Positions 55,042 through 64,000 of a stretch of 64,000 nt of DNA are shown here, one piece after another. Below the pieces are notes generated by a model. It was not told the DNA's origin. It saw nothing but the letters and a program-made list of their open reading frames with translations, and ran no database searches. The translations under genes were made by a program, and so were the position numbers. The stretch lies in the NCBI RefSeq assembly GCF_023145695.1, contig NZ_JAJHVV010000007.1, positions 186,001-250,000 of the forward strand, written 5' to 3'. The stretch's first letter is position 1. The number at the start of each line of letters is the position of its first letter. The stretch comes from Vibrio amylolyticus (GTDB lineage Bacteria; Pseudomonadota; Gammaproteobacteria; Enterobacterales; Vibrionaceae).

Positions 55042-57204
55042 ATGGCTTTAGATATGGACCAACTTCGAAAGATGTTTTACGAGGAATGTCGTGAAAATCT
55101 CGAAGTATTAGAAAACGAACTACTTAATATTGATGTCTCAAGCCTTGAAAAAGAGACCATTAATACTATCTTCCGTGCTGCTCACTCAATCAAGGGTGGC
55201 GCAGCAACGTTTAACCTGTTTGATATTAGTGAATTTACGCACGCCATTGAAGCCTATCTTGACCTTGTTAGAAATGATGAGAAAGAGCTGACCAAGAAAA
55301 GTATCGATGTTTTACTGAAAGGTGGTGATGTCATTCGGAACATGCTGGAAGGGCATGAAAGTGATGAAGTCGTTGATGAAGAGCTCAAATCCTCCGTTAA
55401 CACGCTGATTGAAAATCTCCTCGATGATGACCAAGAAGGCGCTCCTGCGCCAGCAACCGTTAAATATTCAGAATCCACCCAGAGTGAGCAACCTCAAGTT
55501 TCAGAGGAAGAAAATAATCGAACCCCACTTACTTGGTCTATTCACTTTAAACCAAATAAAGAGATGTTCTTTAGCGGGAATGATCCGCTTCGAATTATTA
55601 GAGAACTCATGGAATCAAACGAGCAGGGAAGTGTTAATGCTTGTTTAGATAGCCTACCAGAGCTCGCTGAAATTGAAGAAGAACTGTCTTACTTAGATTG
55701 GAACATAACGGTTGATGGTAATGTTCCACTCAGCGACATTGAAGAAGTGTTTGAGTGGGTAGAGGATGAATGTGACCTCACTATTGAACCTAATTACGGG
55801 AGCGATGATGCCACATATAACAGTCCACAGCCGTCCGACGAGGTTGATGACACTCCTTCAACAGCAACATCTGAGGCTCTAGATGATTCAGTAGTAGCCA
55901 GTAAGTCCGTATCGAATAATTCCGTCAACGAAAAAGACAAAACCTCAGCAGAAAATAAAACGTCAGCTGCAAACAAAGCGAGTAAGACCGATTCAAGTGT
56001 AAGCTCAATTAGAGTAGATATCGACAAAGTCGACGGGCTAATCAACTTAGTGGGCGAGCTTGTCATCACTCAATCTATGCTAAACGAAATAGGTAACGAT
56101 TTTTCTATCGATAAACTCGGGAAATTGAAAGAAGGGCTAGATCAGCTTCTGCAAAATAGTAGGGACCTACAAGAAAACGTTCTTAATATTCGTATGTTAC
56201 CTATGAGCTTTGCTTTTAGTCGTTTCCCTAGATTAGTTCGAGACTTATGTGGAAGATTGGAAAAACAGGTGGATTTGCAAATCACGGGTGAAAATACCGA
56301 ACTCGATAAAACCGTCTTGGAACGCATCGTAGATCCACTGGTTCACCTTGTCAGAAATGGAATTGACCACGGCATTGAAGTGCCAGAAGTACGCCGAGAA
56401 AAAGGCAAACCAGAAGAGGGAATCATCTCTTTAAATGCTTACCATCAAGGCGGTGCGATCGTCATTGAAATTAAAGATGATGGCGCAGGTATCGATTGCG
56501 ATGTTCTCTGGAAAAAAGCGATCGAGAAAGGCGTGTTAGCCCCAGACTCACGTCGAGAAGAAATGACAGACAAACAAGTCCTTAATCTGATTTTTGCTCC
56601 AGGCTTCTCTACCGCTGATGAAGTGTCTGATATTTCAGGACGTGGCGTTGGTATGGATGTTGTTAAACGAAACATTGAAGAATTGGGTGGTCACATTGAA
56701 GTCGACTCAACCCTCGGTACAGGCAGCCACTTCGTTATCAACTTACCCCTTACTCTTGCCATTCTTGACGGCCAATTAGTTAAAGTTGGCAACGAAGTCT
56801 ACATCATTCCGCTACTGACCATTATTGAATCTATCCAAATTGATCATGACTGTATTAAGCATGCATCAGGTGGTGTCGAACTCTATCGATTACGTGAAGA
56901 GAATATTCCAATATTACGCCTGCAAGATGAGCTAGAAATGGGAGAGAGCGGCCAGCTAAACGATAGGATTTTGTGTTTTGTTGAAGCTGCTGGGAGTCGT
57001 GTTGGTCTTGTTTTAGATGAGCTGCTCGACCAGCAACAAGTTGTCATTAAGAGCCTTGAGTCGAACTACAGTAAGGTGCCTGGGATTTCAGGGGCGACCA
57101 TTTTAGGTGATGGTTCTGTTTCCCTGATACTCGATATCCAAGGGCTAATCACCAGTTATCTCACCAAAACGGGTAATAGCAGCAATAAAGGCATCGCAGC
57201 CTAG
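55042..57204 (+). CDS. cheA: Chemotaxis histidine kinase CheA
   Basis: 720 residues. The P1 phosphotransfer domain has H48 in FRAAHSIKGGAATF. A variable acidic region (~120-320) replaces or precedes a P2 domain. P3 dimerisation (~325-390) is followed by the kinase domain, with VHLVRNGIDHGIE (N box), GAGI, GFSTAD and GRGVGMDVV. The C-terminal P5 is the CheW-like regulatory domain (~580-700). It phosphorylates CheY and CheB when the receptor array is active. Confidence 0.95.
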   Translation: MALDMDQLRKMFYEECRENLEVLENELLNIDVSSLEKETINTIFRAAHSIKGGAATFNLFDISEFTHAIEAYLDLVRNDEKELTKKSIDVLLKGGDVIRNMLEGHESDEVVDEELKSSVNTLIENLLDDDQEGAPAPATVKYSESTQSEQPQVSEEENNRTPLTWSIHFKPNKEMFFSGNDPLRIIRELMESNEQGSVNACLDSLPELAEIEEELSYLDWNITVDGNVPLSDIEEVFEWVEDECDLTIEPNYGSDDATYNSPQPSDEVDDTPSTATSEALDDSVVASKSVSNNSVNEKDKTSAENKTSAANKASKTDSSVSSIRVDIDKVDGLINLVGELVITQSMLNEIGNDFSIDKLGKLKEGLDQLLQNSRDLQENVLNIRMLPMSFAFSRFPRLVRDLCGRLEKQVDLQITGENTELDKTVLERIVDPLVHLVRNGIDHGIEVPEVRREKGKPEEGIISLNAYHQGGAIVIEIKDDGAGIDCDVLWKKAIEKGVLAPDSRREEMTDKQVLNLIFAPGFSTADEVSDISGRGVGMDVVKRNIEELGGHIEVDSTLGTGSHFVINLPLTLAILDGQLVKVGNEVYIIPLLTIIESIQIDHDCIKHASGGVELYRLREENIPILRLQDELEMGESGQLNDRILCFVEAAGSRVGLVLDELLDQQQVVIKSLESNYSKVPGISGATILGDGSVSLILDIQGLITSYLTKTGNSSNKGIAA

Positions 57205-57212
57205 GGGGCTAT

Positions 57213-57743
57213 ATGGATACAAGTCTGAGCGTGGAATCATCGGAAAGTAATGGGGGCCCTCTTCATGGTCAGGGCATGCGATATGAAGAAAATAACGAAA
57301 GTGCAGACTTTCTTAGTTTTAGGCTATCCAGTGAACTGTATGGGGTGGCGATTAATGATGTTGAAGAAATTCGGGTTTGGGAGTCTCCAACGCCTATTCC
57401 ACGTGCGCCCTATTTTGTGAAGGGGGTGATTAACCTTCGCGGAATGATAGTACCGGTCATTGATTTGAGAGCAAGGTTTGTGCTGGGTGATTGTCAGTAC
57501 CTACCAACAACGGTGGTGCTGGTCTTGCGCAGTACTGCTGGAGAAAGCGATCGATTGATGGGGTTAGTGGTCGATGCTGTAAGTGATGTGGTAAGCCAGG
57601 GAGAAAGCGAGCTTTATCCTGCCCAAGGTGACTCTGTGGTGACGTCATACATGCATGGTGTCCTAAATGTTGGTGATGAAGTGATGTCTCTTCTGGATAC
57701 AGAAGCATTACTGAATATTGGCGAAATATTAAAGGCAGAATAA
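57213..57743 (+). CDS. cheW: Coupling protein CheW (first copy)
   Basis: 176 residues with an extra ~30-residue N-terminal tail before the CheW fold (FLSFRLSSELYGVAINDVEEIRVWE, then FVKGVINLRGMIVPVIDLR). It links the receptor to CheA. AGGGGG precedes the ATG. Confidence 0.93.
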   Translation: MDTSLSVESSESNGGPLHGQGMRYEENNESADFLSFRLSSELYGVAINDVEEIRVWESPTPIPRAPYFVKGVINLRGMIVPVIDLRARFVLGDCQYLPTTVVLVLRSTAGESDRLMGLVVDAVSDVVSQGESELYPAQGDSVVTSYMHGVLNVGDEVMSLLDTEALLNIGEILKAE

Positions 57744-57745
57744 CC

Positions 57746-58210
57746 ATGGCGAAACAAGAGTTCCTTAGTTTTGTATTAGCTAATGAAGAATATGGTGTTC
57801 CAATACTCGATGTTAGAGAAGTAAGGGGATGGAACCCAGTACGTGAAGTGCCTAATTCTCCAGATTACCTTCACGGGTTGCTGGATATTCGAGGCGAGTA
57901 TGTACCTATTGTTGATCTTCGAATGCGTTTTAATTTATCGCCAGCTGAAATATGCGCCACCACCGTTGTGATAGTTCTTAATGATGCGAATAACCATCCT
58001 CTCGGGGTGATTGTTGATGCCGTGTCCGAAGTGTATGACCTATCTGAAGATCAAATCAAACCAGCACCACATGTATCAGTAACGGTTGATCAAACATATA
58101 TAAAAGGGATTGCTTCAGTCGATAGCGGTCACCTAATACTTATCAAATTAGAGGCTCTGTTTGATATAGAAGAGCTAAATAATACGTCAGTTGAAGAAGA
58201 GACAGCTTAA
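57746..58210 (+). CDS. cheW: Coupling protein CheW (second copy)
   Basis: 154 residues with the CheW signature ([25 protein letters not shown], then [19 protein letters not shown]). Two CheW copies in one operon also occur in V. cholerae cluster III. It starts two bases after the previous stop. Confidence 0.93.
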   Translation: MAKQEFLSFVLANEEYGVPILDVREVRGWNPVREVPNSPDYLHGLLDIRGEYVPIVDLRMRFNLSPAEICATTVVIVLNDANNHPLGVIVDAVSEVYDLSEDQIKPAPHVSVTVDQTYIKGIASVDSGHLILIKLEALFDIEELNNTSVEEETA

Positions 58211-58220
58211 GGGGTTACAC

Positions 58221-61200
58221 ATGGCTTTTTGGAATAGTAAGAAGGACACTGCCACACAGTTTGTGGCGCAGGCGAATGATACTCTAATGGATGAAGCATC
58301 GAACAGTAGCTTGTCTCACTCTCAGCTAATGGCCGCTTTAAATGGTGCCCAAACGGCATTAATGATGATTGATCGTGACTTCAAGATTACCTACGTCAAT
58401 CAACAGTCTATGAAGTTACTTAAGCACCATGAGGCACTCTTTCAATCGCAGTGGCCCGGTTTTATTGCCGAAGAAGATCAGTTGATGGGGTTCTGTATTG
58501 ATGGTTTCCATTCTAATCCTGCTCACCAACGTCAGCTTTTGTCTAGCGCAGCTAACCTTCCACATAAAAGCGTTATCGATATCCAAGGTGTAAAAATTGA
58601 ATTGAATGTCGGTGCGATTATTGATGAGAATGGCAACTATACGGGCAACACGCTCGAATGGCAGGACGTGACTGTTCAACAAGCAAAAGACAATGCCGTA
58701 GCCCGTTTGCAAGCGTCAGTGGATCAATCACAAACCGCGATCATGATGGTCGACCGAGACTTTAAGATCACTTATGCCAACTCAAAAACGTTGGCTTTGT
58801 TAAAAACGCACGAAACTTTGTTCCAATCAGTATGGTCGAATTTTAAAGCAACGGAAGAGCATCTGATTGGCTACTGTATTGATGGTTTCCATGCCAACCC
58901 TGCACACCAGCGTCAACTACTGTCTGACCCAAGTAACTTACCTTACAACACGGTTATTGATGTGAAGGGTGTGAAGATTGAACTCAATGTAGCCGCTATG
59001 ATTGATGCGGAAGGAAACTACGTGGGTAACACCCTCGAATGGGATGACGTCACTGAGCAATTTAACAAAGACAACGCGGTAGCTCGCCTGCAAGCATCCA
59101 TTGATCAGTCACAGACCGCAATCATGATGGTCGATCGTGATTTGAACATCACCTACGCCAATGAGAAAACTATCGCCCTGTTAAAAACGCACGAAGCGCT
59201 ATTCAAAACAGTGTGGTCCAATTTTGAAGCGACAGAAGACCATTTGATTGGTTACTGCATTGATGGCTTCCATGCCAACCCTGCACATCAACGTCAACTA
59301 TTAGGTGACCCTAATAACTTACCTTACAGTACTGTTATTGATGTGAAGGGGGTGAAAATTAAGTTAGACGTATCCGCGATGAAAGATACCGAAGGCAATT
59401 ATGTAGGTAACACTCTAGAGTGGGATGATGTCACCGAGCAGTATAAAAAAGACAATGATGTGGCTCGCTTGGAAGCTGCAATTGGTCAGGCTCAGACCCC
59501 GATGGTAATGATTGATCGTGATTTCCTAATCACCTACGCCAACACATCAACCATTGACCTATTCCAAACAATTGAAAGCCAACTAAGAACGGTGTGGCCG
59601 GGTTTCACAGCATCAGAAGAGTGGCTGATGGGACGCTGTATTGATGAATTCCACGCAAACCCTGCGCATCAACGTAAATTGCTAGGAGATCCGAATAACC
59701 TTCCATACTCTACCGATATACAAATAGCCGATGTGAAGATTCAACTAAACGTTGCCGCAATTAGAGACGCAAGTGGAGAGTATATAGGGAATACTTTGGA
59801 GTGGGCCGATGTCACCGCAGAAAGAGCGAAAGAACAGCAAATTGGTCGCCTTGCTTCTGCAGTGGAGGGGATGACCACCAACCTCATGATGGCGGATAAA
59901 GAAGGGATTATTCGAGATATAAACCCTTCATTGATGACGTTGCTTAAATCACGAGAATCAGAATTGAGAAGCGTTCTGCCGGCCTTTGATTCGAACAAAT
60001 TGGTTGGCGCGAATATTGATATTTTCCACAAAAATCCAGCACACCAAAGAAGCATTATAAGTAATCCAGACGCACTGCCCTTTACCTCAAACATTGCGGT
60101 TGGCGGATTAGAATTCACCTTAACCTGTATTGCTATGCGTGACAGCGAAGGGGAATACATTGGTCCTGCGTTGCAGTGGGAAGACATTACTGAACAGCAA
60201 GATGGTCAGCGCCAAGTCGAAGCTCTTATTCAAAAAGCCATTGTGGGTGATTTGGGTGAACGAATCGATACCACCGTTTATTCCGGCTTTATGAAAGAAC
60301 TCGGTGATGGTGTTAATAACCTACTCGATACACTGGTTAAACCTTTAGGTGAGTGTATAGATATCATGAGTGGTGTTGCGGATGGTAATTTGAAAGACAA
60401 CATGGCACAAGATTACAACGGTGAGTTTGGCAGACTAGCGGATGCGGTGAATACCTCGATAGTAAACTTACGCAACATGGCAGAGAAAATCACCACTTCC
60501 TCAGCCAGAGTCGCAACCGCCTCTTCCGAAATTGCAGAAGGTAACGATGATTTAAGCCAACGTGTCGAAGCTCAAGCTGCCAACTTAGAAGAAACAGCGG
60601 CGAGCATGGAGGAGATGACCGCAACAGTAAGACAAAATGCTGATAACGCGAAAGGAGCAAATGAGCTTGCCGATGATGCGGCGACAAAAGCAGGTAAAGG
60701 TGGTGATGTTGTAGGACAAGCAGTTGAGGCGATGTCTGGCATTAATAACGCAAGCAAGAAAATTGCTGACATTATAGGAGTTATTGATGAAATAGCCTTC
60801 CAAACCAACTTACTGGCATTGAACGCGGCAGTAGAGGCAGCAAGAGCGGGTGAACAAGGTCGAGGCTTTGCGGTGGTTGCCGGTGAGGTGCGTAACCTCG
60901 CTCAACGAAGTGCTGCTGCAGCAAAAGAGATCAAAGGGTTAATCAATGACAGTGTCGAGAAAGTGGACGAAGGCTCTCGACTTGTTGACGAGTCCGGTGC
61001 CACGCTGAAAGAGATTGTTGATGCGGTTGCCAAAGTAACGGAGCTCATTGCGCAAATAGCGTCTTCAAGCGTTGAGCAATCGACGGGTATTGATGAAATC
61101 AACCGAGCCATCGCCACTATGGATGAGATGACACAGCAAAATGCATCGCTGGTTGAAGAGACATCCGCGGCCAGCCAGTCACTGAAAGACGAAGGGAAAG

Positions 61201-61391
61201 TGCTACTTAACTTAATGAACTTCTTCTCGACAGACAGCAACATTGCAACACTTGAATCAAAAAAAGTCGCACAAGTATCCCCATCACCCGCTCCAAAAAC
61301 GAACATTAGTGAACTACGCTCTAATAAGGCTGTGAACTCTAATTCACGTTTTGATATGGGTAAGGATAGTGACGAATGGGAAGAGTTTTAA
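58221..61391 (+). CDS. Soluble chemoreceptor with five tandem Aer2-type PAS domains
   Basis: 1056 residues, no membrane helices. Five PAS domains (~35-665) carry an FH-x-NPAHQR motif with His at 97, 224, 351, 478 and 603, repeating every 127 residues (125 for the last). Each ends in LEW or LQW. In Pseudomonas and V. cholerae Aer2, this His binds haem and the Trp contacts the ligand. HAMP-like helices (~670-750) and the MCP signalling domain (hairpin [21 protein letters not shown]) follow. The C-terminus is EWEEF, a CheR/CheB-tethering pentapeptide. I chose the start at 58221 after AAGGGG. Likely a gas or oxygen sensor. Confidence 0.93.
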   Translation: MAFWNSKKDTATQFVAQANDTLMDEASNSSLSHSQLMAALNGAQTALMMIDRDFKITYVNQQSMKLLKHHEALFQSQWPGFIAEEDQLMGFCIDGFHSNPAHQRQLLSSAANLPHKSVIDIQGVKIELNVGAIIDENGNYTGNTLEWQDVTVQQAKDNAVARLQASVDQSQTAIMMVDRDFKITYANSKTLALLKTHETLFQSVWSNFKATEEHLIGYCIDGFHANPAHQRQLLSDPSNLPYNTVIDVKGVKIELNVAAMIDAEGNYVGNTLEWDDVTEQFNKDNAVARLQASIDQSQTAIMMVDRDLNITYANEKTIALLKTHEALFKTVWSNFEATEDHLIGYCIDGFHANPAHQRQLLGDPNNLPYSTVIDVKGVKIKLDVSAMKDTEGNYVGNTLEWDDVTEQYKKDNDVARLEAAIGQAQTPMVMIDRDFLITYANTSTIDLFQTIESQLRTVWPGFTASEEWLMGRCIDEFHANPAHQRKLLGDPNNLPYSTDIQIADVKIQLNVAAIRDASGEYIGNTLEWADVTAERAKEQQIGRLASAVEGMTTNLMMADKEGIIRDINPSLMTLLKSRESELRSVLPAFDSNKLVGANIDIFHKNPAHQRSIISNPDALPFTSNIAVGGLEFTLTCIAMRDSEGEYIGPALQWEDITEQQDGQRQVEALIQKAIVGDLGERIDTTVYSGFMKELGDGVNNLLDTLVKPLGECIDIMSGVADGNLKDNMAQDYNGEFGRLADAVNTSIVNLRNMAEKITTSSARVATASSEIAEGNDDLSQRVEAQAANLEETAASMEEMTATVRQNADNAKGANELADDAATKAGKGGDVVGQAVEAMSGINNASKKIADIIGVIDEIAFQTNLLALNAAVEAARAGEQGRGFAVVAGEVRNLAQRSAAAAKEIKGLINDSVEKVDEGSRLVDESGATLKEIVDAVAKVTELIAQIASSSVEQSTGIDEINRAIATMDEMTQQNASLVEETSAASQSLKDEGKVLLNLMNFFSTDSNIATLESKKVAQVSPSPAPKTNISELRSNKAVNSNSRFDMGKDSDEWEEF
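58326..60215 (+). repeat. Five tandem PAS repeats in the receptor gene
   Basis: The ~381-base unit recurs from about 58326 to 60215. Repeats two and three are the most alike, at DNA level too, which suggests recent duplication; the fifth is the most divergent. The boundaries are approximate. Confidence 0.8.
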
Positions 61392-61414
61392 CTCAGGCTG
61401 AAGGCGTAGCCACT

Positions 61415-62245
61415 ATGGGTATTACGGAAGATAAAGAGTTTGAACTTACTGATAAAGACTTCAAGTATATACAATGGTATATGCATAAAAGCGTGGGTAT
61501 TTTCTTATCAGACCGTAAGCGAACCATGGTTTACGGTCGCCTTAGCCGACAAATGAGAGCTCAAGGTGTACGCAGATTCACTGACTATAAGGAAATTATT
61601 GAAAACTCTGAAGCTGAGAGAATTAATTTTATTAATTCTCTCACAACGAACAAAACGGAATTTTTTCGTGAAATGCATCACTTTGAATTCCTAGAAGGAA
61701 CAGCGTTAGATCAGTGGAAGCATCAAGGCAATAGCAGTATCAATATTTGGTCTGCAGGTTGCTCTACAGGGCAGGAGCCTTACAGCATAGTCTCGTCACT
61801 GTTTATATCAGGCGCTTTTGAGGCTTTCGATACTGTGAATATTTTTGCTTCAGATCTTGATACCTCGGTGCTAGACCATGCAAAGGCGGGTATTTACGAC
61901 GAAGAAGCCATTGAAACTATTCCAGAACAGTACTTGAAGTCCTGCTTTGTCAAAGGGAGAGGGCAGCACAAAGGCAAGATCAAAATAAAGAAAGGGTTGC
62001 AACAGCAGATTATTTTCAATCAGCTCAACTTGTTTGATGAGTGGCCTAAGATGCCAGAATACGATCTTATCTCTTGCCGTAATGTGATGATTTATTTTGA
62101 CAGAGAGACGCAAATCGCCTTGTTAAAACGATTTCATCAAGCACTAAAACCAAATGGAATATTGTTTATCGGGCATTCGGAGAGTGCCGGACCATGCAGT
62201 GATATTTTTCACCATCTTGGTCATACCATTTACGTTAAACAATAA
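61415..62245 (+). CDS. cheR: Chemotaxis methyltransferase CheR
   Basis: About 277 residues. The SAM-binding site is [14 protein letters not shown], after the NKTEFFRE segment that marks CheR. It would methylate the receptor and bind its EWEEF tail. I list the ATG at 61415; an in-frame ATG at 61376 overlaps the receptor gene and is also possible. Confidence 0.92.
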   Translation: MGITEDKEFELTDKDFKYIQWYMHKSVGIFLSDRKRTMVYGRLSRQMRAQGVRRFTDYKEIIENSEAERINFINSLTTNKTEFFREMHHFEFLEGTALDQWKHQGNSSINIWSAGCSTGQEPYSIVSSLFISGAFEAFDTVNIFASDLDTSVLDHAKAGIYDEEAIETIPEQYLKSCFVKGRGQHKGKIKIKKGLQQQIIFNQLNLFDEWPKMPEYDLISCRNVMIYFDRETQIALLKRFHQALKPNGILFIGHSESAGPCSDIFHHLGHTIYVKQ

Positions 62246-62324
62246 GTCGTTTTGGCAGCGAACGTATTGTCAATTAAGTGTACGTTCAACGATATCAGTG
62301 ATAACACCACGAGGCCCATGAATA

Positions 62325-62966
62325 ATGGCATTTCACGTACAAAAACGGCATACAGAAAACGCGCACTTTAGCCGCTTCTATCATCCGAGGCATCAAAGTC
62401 ACATGATAAAAGTGATGCCGGGTGGGCTTTATTGTACTGACGAAAATGAAATTATTTGTACGGGACTTGGTTCATGTATCTCTGCCTGCATTTGGGATAC
62501 TGAATTGCACATCGGCGGCATGAACCATTTCCTACTTCCTTTTGATAGCAGCGAGCAGCTTCGACACTGGCACGCAACTGAGGTGGTATCAACCGCCTCA
62601 CGTTATGGGAGTCATGCCATGGAAATGCTCATCAATACCTTGATTTCAATGGGTTCAGATCGTTCAAACTTACGAGTAAAACTGTTTGGTGGTGCACAAA
62701 TGCTGGGCCGCTATTCTATGATCGGTGAAAAAAACATTGAGTTCATTAATCGGTATGTTGAGCAAGAGCAACTAACAGTAGACGCACATGATTTAGGTGG
62801 TATGGAGCCAAGAAAGGTTATTTTTGAACCGTTTACTGGAAAAGCTTGGCTGAAGCGAATTCCATTTAATGAAGTTCATCAACTGCAACACCAAGAAGAG
62901 AAATACGCGACAGAATTGGGCAAAGAGAGTCACAAAAATCACGATGATGACGTGGAGCTATTTTAA
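62325..62966 (+). CDS. cheD: Receptor glutamine deamidase CheD
   Basis: 213 residues. The catalytic C51 is in GLGSCIS and H68 in GGMNHFLLP, followed by [12 protein letters not shown]. CheD converts receptor glutamines to glutamates before methylation. A ~25-residue His-rich N-terminal segment precedes the domain. It overlaps cheB at TAATG. Confidence 0.93.
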   Translation: MAFHVQKRHTENAHFSRFYHPRHQSHMIKVMPGGLYCTDENEIICTGLGSCISACIWDTELHIGGMNHFLLPFDSSEQLRHWHATEVVSTASRYGSHAMEMLINTLISMGSDRSNLRVKLFGGAQMLGRYSMIGEKNIEFINRYVEQEQLTVDAHDLGGMEPRKVIFEPFTGKAWLKRIPFNEVHQLQHQEEKYATELGKESHKNHDDDVELF

Positions 62967-64000
62967 TGAGAAAAATCAAAGTACTAGTAGTCGATGATTC
63001 CCCTGTATTTAGAGCGTTGCTTTCTCAGATTATTAATTCAGATGATGAACTAGAGGTTATCGCTGCAGCAGAAGATCCGTATGAAGCACGACAAATGATA
63101 AAAGAGTTCAATCCAGATGTCATAACACTTGATATCGAAATGCCAAAGATGAATGGCGTTCAATTCTTACGAAACTTAATGCGTCTTCGACCAATGCCAG
63201 TTGTGATGATATCGACGTTAACCCAGCACGGCGCAGAAGCGACACTAGAAGCACTAGAGACTGGCGCGGTAGATTATTTCCCTAAGCCCGCTGTAGAAGC
63301 TACGGGAGAAATTGTTGAATATAAGACAGAGATAAATAAAAAGATTCGAATGGCCGCGAAAGCAAATGTACAAACGGCCAATACCGCTGAGGTTGCACCA
63401 GAAATTGATCCATGTAGTAAACAGACCGAAATTGAATTGATTGCCATTGGAGCATCAACAGGGGGAACCGAGGCGGTTAAAAATGTAATGGCGGCTCTTC
63501 CTGCAGGGCTACCACCGATCATTATCACTCAGCATATCAGTGCCATGTTTACGCGCTCTTTTGCTAAGCGTTTAGATGATGCAAGTGACGTTGAGGTTAA
63601 AGAGTTAACGGCGTCAAAAGCACCTCTGATAAATGGATGTGCGTACGTAGCGCCAGGAGACAAACATATCACGGTATTTCGTCGCGGCAGTCATTTGTTT
63701 TGCCAGTTAGATGATAGCCCTCCTATGAGTCGCCATAAACCCTCTGTTGATGTTATGTACCACTCTGTCGCTGAAGTAGTCGGTGATAAAGCGATAGGAG
63801 TATTGCTGACGGGAATGGGTAGTGATGGTGCAGAAGGTATGCTGAATATGAAAAATAAAGGCGCTATTACCCTAGCTCAAGATGAAAAATCGTCGGTTGT
63901 ATGGGGGATGCCAAAAGTTGCCTATGAGATAGGAGCGGTAAAAAAATTAGTGTCATTAAGTCAGGTACCTAAGCAGCTGTATAACTATATTTATAAATAA
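62966..64000 (+). CDS. cheB: Chemotaxis methylesterase CheB
   Basis: 344 residues: a receiver (D56 in [12 protein letters not shown]), a linker, and the esterase with catalytic S164 (GASTGG), H190 (QHIS) and D287 (GMGSDG). It demethylates the receptor when phosphorylated by CheA. The TAA ends at the last base of the window, so the gene is complete; later operon genes, if any, lie outside. Confidence 0.95.
   Translation: MRKIKVLVVDDSPVFRALLSQIINSDDELEVIAAAEDPYEARQMIKEFNPDVITLDIEMPKMNGVQFLRNLMRLRPMPVVMISTLTQHGAEATLEALETGAVDYFPKPAVEATGEIVEYKTEINKKIRMAAKANVQTANTAEVAPEIDPCSKQTEIELIAIGASTGGTEAVKNVMAALPAGLPPIIITQHISAMFTRSFAKRLDDASDVEVKELTASKAPLINGCAYVAPGDKHITVFRRGSHLFCQLDDSPPMSRHKPSVDVMYHSVAEVVGDKAIGVLLTGMGSDGAEGMLNMKNKGAITLAQDEKSSVVWGMPKVAYEIGAVKKLVSLSQVPKQLYNYIYK

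Noticed and set aside
59741..60187. Antisense ORF in the fifth PAS repeat
   Set aside because: It lacks a ribosome site and a family; reverse-frame shadow.
60902..61306. Long antisense ORF under the receptor signalling domain
   Set aside because: A Ser/Thr-rich product is expected from the reverse of coding sequence rich in Glu/Ala codons. It is a shadow of the sense gene.

Overview
The window reads as the replication-origin side of the secondary chromosome (chromosome II) of a Vibrio species. Evidence: an RctB initiator gene (46366-48336), an adjacent origin with regularly spaced GATC-containing iterons and a perfect DnaA box (48370-49200), ParA2/ParB2 genes, and several copies of the palindrome TTTACANTGTAAA, which matches the known Vibrio parS2 consensus. 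Gene content (nagB, malM-lamB-glgX, ribB with FMN riboswitch, tmcA, and a che cluster like V. cholerae cluster III) fits Vibrionaceae. I do not try to name the species. No rRNA, tRNA, CRISPR array, insertion sequence or prophage was seen.

Layout. 1-3140: a truncated Ada-AlkA type DNA repair gene, a MaoP/DUF413-like gene, a DUF3081 gene and nagB. 3354-10074: a secreted M28 aminopeptidase lipoprotein, convergent with a 1624-residue lipoprotein carrying thrombospondin type 3 calcium-binding repeats. 10252-15293: a sugar block with a LuxR-type regulator, a NagE-like PTS EIICB, a small ORF, an AraC regulator and a secreted alpha/beta hydrolase. 15405-20007: maltodextrin block (malM, lamB, divergent glgX-like gene, MalT-type boxes between). 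20148-25800: a diguanylate cyclase convergent with a PilZ protein, an SDR/LysR pair, and ribB with its riboswitch. 25901-33801: aldehyde dehydrogenase, envelope lipoproteins, CYTH enzyme, DUF481 outer-membrane protein, OpgC-like membrane protein and an AraC regulator. 33921-36350: an SgrR-type regulator with a divergent 51-codon ORF and hairpin-rich DNA after it. 36354-43286: small housekeeping and conserved hypothetical genes. 43628-45991: a Fur-box-preceded pair of dipeptide-type ABC ATPases plus an unknown gene. 45992-54076: rctB, ori2, rctA-like region, parA2, parB2, tmcA and parS2 sites. 54354-64000: one chemotaxis operon in the order STAS, cheY, cheA, cheW, cheW, MCP, cheR, cheD, cheB.

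How the parts work together. RctB would initiate at the iteron array, and ParA2/ParB2 would segregate the origin through the parS2 sites. The chemotaxis operon encodes a complete signalling array around a soluble receptor with five tandem PAS domains. These have the FH-x-NPAHQR and LEW/LQW motifs of Aer2-type haem PAS domains, so oxygen or gas sensing is likely. The most notable items are this five-PAS receptor, the SgrR-linked small ORF and structured DNA, the inverted RctB-type iterons on the far side of rctB, and the Fur-box-controlled ATPases that lack permeases.
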